From Atribacterota bacterium (lineage in GTDB: Bacteria > Atribacterota > Atribacteria > Atribacterales > Caldatribacteriaceae), in NCBI GenBank assembly GCA_039638595.1, contig JBDIWM010000013.1, positions 1 to 43,729 on the forward strand: 43,729 nt of DNA, written 5' to 3'. A program made the position numbers and the translations under genes. Positions 37,462-43,729 of this stretch are shown here, piece after piece (position 1 is the first letter of the stretch; every line of letters begins with the position of its first letter). The notes under the pieces were generated by a model. That model was not told where the DNA came from. It saw nothing but the letters and a program-made list of their open reading frames with translations, and made no database searches.

Positions 37462-37998
37462 ATGTCTCGGATTGGGAAAAAGCCAATAGAGATTCCCAAG
37501 GGAGTGGATGTAACTATAACTGGTTCCAAGGTGGTGGTCGAAGGTCCCTTGGGAAAGCTGGAGAGAGAATTTCATCCCCGGATGAAAATTGAAAGAGAAG
37601 GGCAAATGGTCAGAGTTTTGCGTGAGGGAGAGAATAAACTGGACAAATCTCTTCACGGCCTAACCAGAACCCTGGTTGCCAACATGATTCAGGGAGTTTC
37701 AAAGGGCTTTGAAAGGGCTCTGGAGGTTAACGGTCTTGGTTATCGTGTTCAGAAAAAGGGAAATAATCTTCTACTTAACCTTGGTTTTACGCATCCGGTC
37801 GAAATTGAACCACCTGCTGGAATCAGTTTTGAGGTAGAAGGACAGGTCATAAAGGTGAAAGGTGCTGATAAAGAGCGGGTAGGACAGGTCGCGGCGGATA
37901 TTCGTAAACTGCGAAAGGTGGAACCATATAAGGGGACCGGTATCAAATATGTTGGTGAGATTGTGAGACGGAAACAAGGAAAAGCAACCGCGAAGTGA
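37462..37998 (+). CDS. rplF: 50S ribosomal protein L6
   Basis: L6 lies near the GTPase centre. The 178-residue protein has SRIGKKPIEIPKGV, two related RRM-like halves, and the C-terminal EPYKGTGIKYVGEIVRRKQGK. GAAGGAGGA precedes the ATG. Length and place are standard. Confidence 0.98.
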   Translation: MSRIGKKPIEIPKGVDVTITGSKVVVEGPLGKLEREFHPRMKIEREGQMVRVLREGENKLDKSLHGLTRTLVANMIQGVSKGFERALEVNGLGYRVQKKGNNLLLNLGFTHPVEIEPPAGISFEVEGQVIKVKGADKERVGQVAADIRKLRKVEPYKGTGIKYVGEIVRRKQGKATAK

Positions 37999-38013
37999 AG
38001 GGAGAGTCCTGTT

Positions 38014-38373
38014 ATGTTAGTGAAAGAGAGAAAAGCGTTGCGAGATAGAAGACATAGGAGGATTCGGAAGAAAATACGAGGCACTGCAGAACGTCCTCGC
38101 CTGTGTGTTTTTCGAAGCCTGCGACATATTTATGCTCAGCTTATCGATGATGATCGGGGGCATACGCTTCTTGGGGTTTCTTCTCTTGCTCTAGAGTTGA
38201 AGGGTCTCACGGGGACCAAGACTGAGGTTGCCAGGGCTGTGGGTGTTCTCCTCGGTAAAAAGGCTGTGGAAAAAGGGATCAAAGCCGTGGTATTTGATCG
38301 GGGAGGATATGAGTATCATGGTCGAGTCAAGGCTTTAGCTGATGGTGCCAGAGAAGCAGGACTGGTATTTTGA
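38014..38373 (+). CDS. rplR: 50S ribosomal protein L18
   Basis: L18 binds 5S rRNA. The 119-residue protein has an N-terminal basic arm, [20 protein letters not shown] in part, and the C-terminal [24 protein letters not shown] (read as [16 protein letters not shown]). ATG at 38014 follows AGGGAGAG. Confidence 0.97.
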   Translation: MLVKERKALRDRRHRRIRKKIRGTAERPRLCVFRSLRHIYAQLIDDDRGHTLLGVSSLALELKGLTGTKTEVARAVGVLLGKKAVEKGIKAVVFDRGGYEYHGRVKALADGAREAGLVF

Positions 38374-38391
38374 GAGGACGGAGGTAAAACG

Positions 38392-38919
38392 ATGGGTAAA
38401 ATAAACCCTGAAGGATTGGAACTTAAGGAACGCCTCATTGCTGTAAGCAGGGTCAGCAAGGTGGTAAAAGGTGGTAAGCGTTTTCGCTTTAGAGCGCTCG
38501 TTGCGGTAGGAAATGGGGACGGGATTGTGGGTATTGGCATCGGCAAGGCGAAAGAAGTTCCCGACGCTGTTCGGAAAGCGGTTGAAAAAGCTAAAAAATC
38601 TCTTTTCCGGTTTCCGATGAGAAAGTCTACCATTACCCATGAAGTTATGGGTCAGTTTGGTTCCAGCAGTGTTTTTCTCAAGCCGGCTGCTCCAGGGACT
38701 GGAGTTATTGCTGGTGGTGCTGTGCGGGCCATCCTCGAGGTTGCAGGAGTGAAAGACATCTTAACGAAGTCTCTGGGTAGCAATAACCCTGTTAATCTGG
38801 CACAGGCTACCATAAAGGGCTTGCTGAATCTTAAAAATCCTGAGGAAGTGGCTCTGATGAGAGGGAAGAACGTGAAGGAGATGTTCGCCAGAGAGAGGGA
38901 GGTCGTGGTGCATGAGTGA
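38392..38919 (+). CDS. rpsE: 30S ribosomal protein S5
   Basis: S5 contributes to decoding fidelity and the mRNA entry site. The 175-residue protein has the double-stranded RNA-binding-like N-terminal half ([20 protein letters not shown]), [20 protein letters not shown] and the C-terminal [12 protein letters not shown] with [21 protein letters not shown] precedes the ATG. The stop overlaps rpmD. Confidence 0.97.
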   Translation: MGKINPEGLELKERLIAVSRVSKVVKGGKRFRFRALVAVGNGDGIVGIGIGKAKEVPDAVRKAVEKAKKSLFRFPMRKSTITHEVMGQFGSSSVFLKPAAPGTGVIAGGAVRAILEVAGVKDILTKSLGSNNPVNLAQATIKGLLNLKNPEEVALMRGKNVKEMFAREREVVVHE

Positions 38920-39127
38920 AAAGCTTTTGAGGATTACTCTTGTACGCAGTCCCATTGGAAGACCTGAGTCGCATAAGAAAACCGTAAAGGCGCTTGGTTT
39001 CCGGAAGCTCTATCAGACGATGGTTAAAGAGGATTCTCCCTCTCTGCGGGGTATGATCCACAAGGTTGGGTATCTCTTACGAGTCGAAGAGATTGGGAAG
39101 GAGTATGAGGTCAATGCAAATCAATGA
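38912..39127 (+). CDS. rpmD: 50S ribosomal protein L30
   Basis: L30 is a small 50S protein. [22 protein letters not shown] and [21 protein letters not shown] match the family in parts. At 71 residues it is about ten longer than the usual 60, with an extra C-terminal [18 protein letters not shown] at 38912 overlaps the rpsE stop by eight bases. Confidence 0.95.
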   Translation: MSEKLLRITLVRSPIGRPESHKKTVKALGFRKLYQTMVKEDSPSLRGMIHKVGYLLRVEEIGKEYEVNANQ

Positions 39128-39554
39128 TTTGAAACCAGCTCGGGGTTCTTTTCATCCTTCCAAAAGGGTAGGACGGGGCGTCGGTTCTGGACACGGTAAG
39201 ACTTCTTGTCGGGGCCACAAAGGGCAAAAAGCTCGTTCGGGAGGTCAGATTCACCCCAGATTTGAGGGTGGGCAGATGCCTTTAGTACGCCGGATACCGA
39301 AAAGGGGTTTTCGTCGGGTTCCTTCTGAAAAGTGGGAAATCGTGAATCTCCAGGCCTTTAATGTTTTTGCTGATGGTACTCAGGTTGATAAAAAGGTTCT
39401 GAAAGAGGCAGGAATTGTTAAAGATGAGACGGCAAAGTTGAAAGTGCTGGCAAAAGGAGTGTTGGAGAGGAAACTGGTAGTCAGAGCAGACGCCTTTTCG
39501 GAGAAGGCAAGGCTCATGATTGAAGAAAAGGGCGGGAAAGCCGAGGTGGCATGA
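39114..39554 (+). CDS. rplO: 50S ribosomal protein L15
   Basis: L15 is a late 50S assembly protein. The 146-residue protein has the glycine-rich N-terminus KRVGRGVGSGHGKTSCRGHK, GQKARSGG, FEGGQMPLVRRIPKRGF and a C-terminal mixed domain. ATG at 39114 is ten bases from AAGGAG and gives [15 protein letters not shown] at 39105 is too close to the site. It overlaps rpmD by 14 bases. Confidence 0.96.
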   Translation: MQINDLKPARGSFHPSKRVGRGVGSGHGKTSCRGHKGQKARSGGQIHPRFEGGQMPLVRRIPKRGFRRVPSEKWEIVNLQAFNVFADGTQVDKKVLKEAGIVKDETAKLKVLAKGVLERKLVVRADAFSEKARLMIEEKGGKAEVA

Positions 39555-39555
39555 G

Positions 39556-40824
39556 ATGTGGGAATCGCTACTCAAGTTATTCAGGGTTCCAGACTTAAAG
39601 CGGCGCATTCTTTTTACCGTCTCCATGCTGGTTGTGTTCCGAATCGGTGCTCATATTCCTGTTCCAGGAATTGACCCCAAGGCTCTGTCCAATGTCTTTT
39701 CTCAGGGAGGGATTCTGGGTTTCCTGGACATGTTTGCTGGGGGTGCTCTGAGCAATTTCTCAGTACTGGCTCTGGGGGTTATGCCGTACATCAACGCTTC
39801 CATCATTATTCAGCTTCTCACTTCGGTGGTGCCGCAACTTGAGGAGTTAGCCAAAAGTGGAGAAGAGGGTCGGGATAAAATCGCTCAGTATACCCGGTGG
39901 GGTGCGATATTGCTTGCCATCGTTCAGGGTTTTGGAATCACGGTGTGGATGGAAAATCTGGGAGTGTTGGCGATAGGAGGATGGGGATACCGAATAGCGG
40001 TAATCTTCACTCTTACCGCGGGGAGCATGTTCCTGATGTGGTTGGGAGAAATTGTATCTGACTTTGGAATTGGGAATGGCATCTCGCTTATCATCTTTGG
40101 AGGAATTGTGGCCCGTCTCCTTCCCCAGTTTGTACGAACCATTTCCCTCATTCGGGTGGGCGAAATCAACGTGTTGCTTTTTGCCATCACCCTGGTGGTT
40201 GCAGTTTTCATTATTGCCTTCGTGGTTGCTTTTCAAGAAGCACAGCGGAAAATTCCCGTGCAGTATGCGAAGAGGGTGGTTGGGAGGAGAGTATATGGCG
40301 GGCAGAGCACGCATATTCCCATTCGGGTCATTCAGGGAGGAGTTATCCCCATTATTTTCGCTTCCTCGATTCTCCTTTTCCCGGCAACGCTGGCCCAGTT
40401 TTTCCAGGGTTCGAGTTTCATGAAAGCAATTGCCGACGCGCTCTCTCCAAATTCTGCTCTCTATATTTTGCTTTACGCAGCGCTAATTTTATTCTTCACC
40501 TATTTTTACACTGCGGTAACCTTTAATCCCATGGAGCTGGCTGAGAATATGAAAAAATACGGTGGTTTTGTGCCGGGTATTAGACCTGGGAAACCCACGG
40601 TTGAGTATATTGACCGGTGCCTTTCCCGGATTACTTTGTGGGGTGCTCTGGCTTTAGTCTTTATTGCAGTGGTTCCCAACGCGGTGGAAAATCTCACCAG
40701 GATCACCACGTTTTATTTTGGTGGAACGGCGATTCTCATTATGGTTGGTGTGGCCATTGAGACAGTCAATCAGTTGGAGGCGCAACTTTTAATGAGGCAT
40801 TATGAAGGATTCCTCAAAAAATAG
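39556..40824 (+). CDS. secY: Protein translocase subunit SecY
   Basis: SecY is the channel of the Sec translocon. The 422-residue protein has ten membrane helices. Visible motifs are IPVPGID, the plug-region MFAGGALSNFSVLALGVMPYI in part, GIGNGISLIIFGGI, YGGQSTHIPIRV and the cytoplasmic loop FNPMELAENMKKYGGFVPGI with RPGKPT. ATG at 39556 directly follows the rplO stop and is six bases from GAGGTGG. Its usual place is between rplO and adk. Confidence 0.97.
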   Translation: MWESLLKLFRVPDLKRRILFTVSMLVVFRIGAHIPVPGIDPKALSNVFSQGGILGFLDMFAGGALSNFSVLALGVMPYINASIIIQLLTSVVPQLEELAKSGEEGRDKIAQYTRWGAILLAIVQGFGITVWMENLGVLAIGGWGYRIAVIFTLTAGSMFLMWLGEIVSDFGIGNGISLIIFGGIVARLLPQFVRTISLIRVGEINVLLFAITLVVAVFIIAFVVAFQEAQRKIPVQYAKRVVGRRVYGGQSTHIPIRVIQGGVIPIIFASSILLFPATLAQFFQGSSFMKAIADALSPNSALYILLYAALILFFTYFYTAVTFNPMELAENMKKYGGFVPGIRPGKPTVEYIDRCLSRITLWGALALVFIAVVPNAVENLTRITTFYFGGTAILIMVGVAIETVNQLEAQLLMRHYEGFLKK

Positions 40825-40843
40825 TGCGATAAGGAGTGAAACA

Positions 40844-41488
40844 ATGCGCATCATTCTTTTAGGACCACCAGGAGCAGGCAAAGGAACGCAGGCCAAAATG
40901 ATTGAGAAAGATTTTGGAATTCCCCAACTTTCCACCGGGGATATCATTCGTCTGGCTATTCAAAATCAGACTGAATGGGGGAAACGGGCTGAGGAATTTG
41001 TAAAAGCAGGGAAGTTAGTCCCTGATGAAGTTGTCATTGGAATTGTGAGGGAAAAACTTTCGGGTAGGGAACTTGACAGTGGTTTCATTCTGGACGGTTT
41101 CCCTCGGACCCTCCCCCAAGCTGAAGTACTGGAAAAAATGCTTCAAGAGTTAGGGATACGGATTGACGCAGTCCTCTATTTCAAAATGGATAGCGATGAA
41201 ATTGTGAAACGTCTCTCTGCGCGCCGAGTCTGTGAAAAGTGCCAAACTCCCTATAATCTTCTTTCGAAGCCTCCACGGAATGACGAAATCTGCGATAACT
41301 GTGGGGGGAAGGTAGTCCAGAGACCGGATGACCGCCCGGAGGTCATCCGGGAACGACTCAGGGTCTACGAAGAGCAAACGAGACCCCTTGTGGAATTTTA
41401 CGCTCGTAAAGGCCTTTTGAAGGTCGTTTCTGCAGATGGTTCTATCGAGGATGTCTATGAGCGGGTTAAGGAGATCCTGAAAGGGTAA
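40844..41488 (+). CDS. adk: Adenylate kinase with zinc-type LID
   Basis: Adenylate kinase interconverts ATP + AMP and 2 ADP. The 214-residue protein has the P-loop GPPGAGKGTQA, the AMP-binding STGDIIR and DGFPRT motifs. Its long LID has two cysteine pairs (CEKC and CDNC) that bind structural zinc, common in Gram-positives and thermophiles. ATG at 40844 follows ATAAGGAGTG; an upstream in-frame ATG at 40802 inside secY is rejected. Place after secY is standard. Confidence 0.97.
   Translation: MRIILLGPPGAGKGTQAKMIEKDFGIPQLSTGDIIRLAIQNQTEWGKRAEEFVKAGKLVPDEVVIGIVREKLSGRELDSGFILDGFPRTLPQAEVLEKMLQELGIRIDAVLYFKMDSDEIVKRLSARRVCEKCQTPYNLLSKPPRNDEICDNCGGKVVQRPDDRPEVIRERLRVYEEQTRPLVEFYARKGLLKVVSADGSIEDVYERVKEILKG
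41324..41350 (+). other. Perfect 10-bp inverted repeat inside adk
   Basis: CCGGATGACC (41324-41333) and GGTCATCCGG (41341-41350) pair around a seven-base loop within the coding sequence just after the LID domain. It has no T-tract. It might slow ribosomes or be a chance result of the encoded RPDDRPEVIRE. Confidence 0.6.
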
Positions 41489-41496
41489 GTGTCTTT

Positions 41497-42252
41497 ATGG
41501 GCCAATTTTTAACCAAAGAAGAAGTCGAAGCCCTGAGACGCAGTGGTCAGATTTTGGGTGAAGTATTAAAGAAAGTTAAGAGTGTAATTATTCCGGGCAT
41601 CCAGGCGTCTTCAATAGACCAGATCGCTGAAAAAGAAATTCGCCGATTAGGGGCTCGCCCTGCCTTTTTAGGGTATCGGGGCTTCCCTGCTTCGGTCTGT
41701 GTTTCGTTCAATGACGAGGTTGTGCATGGGATTCCCAGGAAGCAGGTGGTGAAAGAGGGGGACCTGGTAAGTATTGATCTGGGGGTTGAATTTGAAGGTT
41801 TTTATACTGATGCGGCGTTCAGTGTGGTAGTTGGAAATGGAAATACTCTGGCTCACCGGTTGGTGGAAATAACGAAGGAGGCACTGTACGCTGGTATTAG
41901 GGCAGCAATCCCTGGAAATCGGATTGGAGATATTTCATACGCCATCCAGACGGTGGCTGAACGTAACGGTTTTTCGGTGGTACGGGATCTTGTGGGACAT
42001 GGTATTGGTCGAGCTTTACATGAAGAACCGCAGGTGCCCAATTTCGGCAAAAGAGGGCAGGGCGTTCTTTTAGAGAGAGGCATGGTTCTGGCGATTGAAC
42101 CAATGGTTAACGAGAAAGGATATCGAGTACGGGTCATGAAAGATGGCTGGACGATTGTAACTGAAGATGGTGGATTATCGGCCCATTTTGAGCATACCGT
42201 ACTGGTGACCGATGGTGTGCCGGAGATTTTAACTTTGTGGGAGAGGGGATGA
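41497..42252 (+). CDS. map: Methionine aminopeptidase, type I
   Basis: It removes the initiator methionine from nascent proteins. The 251-residue protein has the type I pita-bread fold residues: His in VVHGIPR, the two metal aspartates in SIDLGVEFEGFYTDAAFS, His in GHGIGRALHEEP, Glu in AIEPMV and the C-terminal Glu in HFEHTVLVTD. It lacks the N-terminal zinc finger of type Ib. It follows adk by eight bases and leads into infA. Confidence 0.97.
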   Translation: MGQFLTKEEVEALRRSGQILGEVLKKVKSVIIPGIQASSIDQIAEKEIRRLGARPAFLGYRGFPASVCVSFNDEVVHGIPRKQVVKEGDLVSIDLGVEFEGFYTDAAFSVVVGNGNTLAHRLVEITKEALYAGIRAAIPGNRIGDISYAIQTVAERNGFSVVRDLVGHGIGRALHEEPQVPNFGKRGQGVLLERGMVLAIEPMVNEKGYRVRVMKDGWTIVTEDGGLSAHFEHTVLVTDGVPEILTLWERG

Positions 42253-42255
42253 TTT

Positions 42256-42480
42256 TTGCGAATGCCTAAGGAGGACATTATCGAGGTAAAGGGAACGGTT
42301 CTCGAGCCGTTGCCCAATGCGATGTTTAGAGTGGAGTTGGAAACTGGAAAAACCATACTGGCGCATATCTCTGGTAAAATGCGCATGCATTACATCCGGA
42401 TACTTCCGGGGGACACGGTTGTGGTTCAGATTTCTAAGTATGACCCCACCAAAGGACGGATTGTGTATCGACACAAGTAA
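42256..42480 (+). CDS. infA: Translation initiation factor IF-1
   Basis: IF-1 occupies the 30S A site during initiation. The protein is about 74 residues, an OB fold with [36 protein letters not shown] and the C-terminal RIVYRHK. TTG at 42256 is six bases from AGGGGA; ATG at 42262, giving MPKEDII, is the alternative and would be 72 residues, the usual length. Confidence 0.95.
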   Translation: MRMPKEDIIEVKGTVLEPLPNAMFRVELETGKTILAHISGKMRMHYIRILPGDTVVVQISKYDPTKGRIVYRHK

Positions 42481-42513
42481 GAGGGGTTGAATTATTGAAG
42501 AGGAGGTATTAGA

Positions 42514-42627
42514 ATGAAAGTTCGTGCGTCTGTGAAACCGAGATGTGAAAAGTGCAAAGTAATTCGTCGCAGGGGTCGGGTGGTGGTAGTGTGCTCTGAT
42601 CCGCGACACAAGCAAAGACAGGGTTAG
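42514..42627 (+). CDS. rpmJ: 50S ribosomal protein L36, zinc-binding form
   Basis: The open frame is 37 residues, the universal L36 length: [20 protein letters not shown], then [17 protein letters not shown]. The CxxC, one further Cys and a His form the classical zinc site. AGAGGAGGT lies upstream of the ATG at 42514. Place between infA and rpsM is standard. Confidence 0.97.
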   Translation: MKVRASVKPRCEKCKVIRRRGRVVVVCSDPRHKQRQG

Positions 42628-42637
42628 GAGGACGGAT

Positions 42638-43006
42638 ATGGCCAGGATCGCGGGTGTTGATTTACCGGCAAATAAGAGGATTGATATTGCTCTGACTTAC
42701 ATTTATGGTATCGGCAAGAGTTTGGCAAAGGTGGTCCTTGAAGAGGCGAAGGTGAGCCCTGAGGTTCGAGTGAAGGATTTAACTGATGATGAAATCAGCC
42801 GGGTTCAGAAGGCAGTGGAAAAGTACCCGGTTGAGGGGGAACTGCGGGCACAGGTTTCTCAGAACATCAAGCGTCTGATTGCCATTGGCTGTTACCGGGG
42901 CTTGAGGCATCGTCGGGGATTACCGGTAAGAGGGCAGAGAACTCGAACCAATGCGCGAACCCGGAAAGGTCCAAGACGGACCGTTGGTGTGAGGAGAAAG
43001 AAGTAG
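42638..43006 (+). CDS. rpsM: 30S ribosomal protein S13
   Basis: S13 contacts the P-site tRNA and the 50S. The 122-residue protein has [14 protein letters not shown], a helix-two-turn-helix [17 protein letters not shown] and the basic end [27 protein letters not shown] overlaps the rpmJ stop. Confidence 0.98.
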   Translation: MARIAGVDLPANKRIDIALTYIYGIGKSLAKVVLEEAKVSPEVRVKDLTDDEISRVQKAVEKYPVEGELRAQVSQNIKRLIAIGCYRGLRHRRGLPVRGQRTRTNARTRKGPRRTVGVRRKK

Positions 43007-43043
43007 GCGATTTTGAATATAGGATAAGGAGGTTTTGATCAAT

Positions 43044-43430
43044 TTGGCTAAACCAGGGAAGAAAAAGAAAAGAGAGAAGAGGATTGTGCGAGAGGGCGTT
43101 GCGCACATAAAGTCAACCTTCAATAACACCCTTGTTTCCATCACTGATCGTCAGGGAAACGTGCTTTCGTGGGCCAGTGCTGGTACGTCCGGATTTAAGG
43201 GAACCAAAAAGGGTACTCCTTTTGCAGCTCAGCTTGCCGCGGAACAGGCAGCGAAGAAGGCTATGGATCAGGGCGTTCGAGAGGTTGAGGTTCTGGTAAA
43301 AGGTCCTGGTCCGGGGCGAGAAACAGCCATTCGAGCACTTCAGGCGGCAGGGTTGATTATTAATTCGATCAAAGATGTCACGCCTATTCCACACAACGGT
43401 TGCAGACCGCCGAAGCAACGAAGGGTATAA
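43044..43430 (+). CDS. rpsK: 30S ribosomal protein S11
   Basis: S11 lines the mRNA exit on the 30S platform. About 128 residues with [54 protein letters not shown] and the end [19 protein letters not shown] at 43044 is 11 bases from AAGGAGG and gives MAKPGKKKK, the usual N-terminus; TTG at 43035 is too near. Confidence 0.96.
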   Translation: MAKPGKKKKREKRIVREGVAHIKSTFNNTLVSITDRQGNVLSWASAGTSGFKGTKKGTPFAAQLAAEQAAKKAMDQGVREVEVLVKGPGPGRETAIRALQAAGLIINSIKDVTPIPHNGCRPPKQRRV

Positions 43431-43445
43431 AGGGGGCGAAAAGTC

Positions 43446-43729
43446 ATGTCGAAATATACTGGGTCAAGATGTCGTTTGTGTCGGAGGCAGGGAGTCAAAC
43501 TCTTTTTGAAGGGACCACGTTGTTACACGGATAAATGCGCTTTCGAAAGAAGGCCGTTTGCTCCAGGTATTCATAAGGGTGGGCGCCGTAAACTTTCTGG
43601 TTATGGCTTGCAGCTTCGAGAAAAACAGCGAGTTCGTTTCATTTACAGTATTACTGAGAAACAGTTTGAAAATTACTTTGAGCGCGCTACCAGAATGCCA
43701 GGTGTTACTGGTGAAAATCTGTTGTCGCT
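43446..43729 (+). CDS. rpsD: 30S ribosomal protein S4 (N-terminal part; 3' end outside the window), zinc type
   Basis: S4 starts 30S assembly and forms part of the mRNA entry helicase. About 94 residues are in view, starting [23 protein letters not shown] followed by CYTDKC is the zinc-binding N-terminus of the C+ form, and [18 protein letters not shown] is the family hallmark (seen in parts). ATG at 43446 follows AAAGGGGGCG. rpoA and rplQ would be expected after it. Confidence 0.96.
   Translation, partial: MSKYTGSRCRLCRRQGVKLFLKGPRCYTDKCAFERRPFAPGIHKGGRRKLSGYGLQLREKQRVRFIYSITEKQFENYFERATRMPGVTGENLLS

Noticed and set aside
40802-40843. Longer adk start at 40802.
   Set aside because: It would overlap the end of secY and add residues absent from adenylate kinases; the ATG at 40844 has a good AAGGAG and the family N-terminus MRIILLGPPGAGKG.

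Overview
The window is a block of bacterial housekeeping genes, all on the + strand, cut at both ends: it opens inside rho and closes inside rpsD. G+C is moderate, TTG and GTG starts are very common, and ribosomal proteins L31, S14, L36 and S4 are all the cysteine-bearing (zinc) forms. The order rho-rpmE-thyX-DUF1385-prfA-prmC-rpiB-deaminase-tagO-wecB-atp resembles Bacillota and related lineages. The large RNA polymerase subunits and a Na+-type, N-ATPase-flavoured ATP synthase suggest a deep-branching anaerobe, perhaps thermophilic (Atribacterota- or Thermotogota-like). The phylum is a guess from memory, not a computed placement.

Region 1 (1-1060): the end of rho, then rpmE as a self-contained unit with a TTGACA-17-TATAAT promoter and an intrinsic terminator. 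Region 2 (1061-7653): thyX, a DUF1385 membrane protein, prfA, prmC, rpiB, a dCMP deaminase, a TagO/WecA-like sugar-phosphate transferase and wecB. These are nearly all overlapping or abutting, and they run by an ATGA overlap straight into region 3. They join dTMP synthesis, translation termination and the start of envelope glycan synthesis.

Region 3 (7650-14106): an unusual F-type ATP synthase operon, AtpI/AtpQ - AtpR-like - a - c - b - short delta - alpha - gamma - beta - epsilon. It mixes N-ATPase features (AtpQ and AtpR, a Na+-binding c subunit, N-ATPase-like a and alpha) with the canonical F-type gene order. Its delta subunit consists only of the C-terminal domain. I consider this the most interesting system in the window.

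Region 4 (14107-16982): a PlsC-type acyltransferase, a secreted or anchored NHL beta-propeller protein with a C-terminal membrane helix, and a MEMO1-family protein. Region 5 (16983-26015): a strong promoter, rpoB and a very long rpoC. RpoC carries an insertion of about 325 residues built of tandem repeats of a module the enzyme already contains. rplKAJL is not upstream of rpoB.

Region 6 (26016-43729): a second strong promoter, then an L7Ae-family protein, the str operon (rpsL, rpsG, fusA, tuf) and the S10, spc and alpha operons fused into one run: rpsJ-rplCDWB-rpsS-rplV-rpsC-rplP-rpmC-rpsQ-rplNXE-rpsNH-rplFR-rpsE-rpmD-rplO-secY-adk-map-infA-rpmJ-rpsMK-rpsD. No tRNA, rRNA, CRISPR array, insertion sequence or prophage gene was seen, and no gap between genes exceeds about 180 bases.
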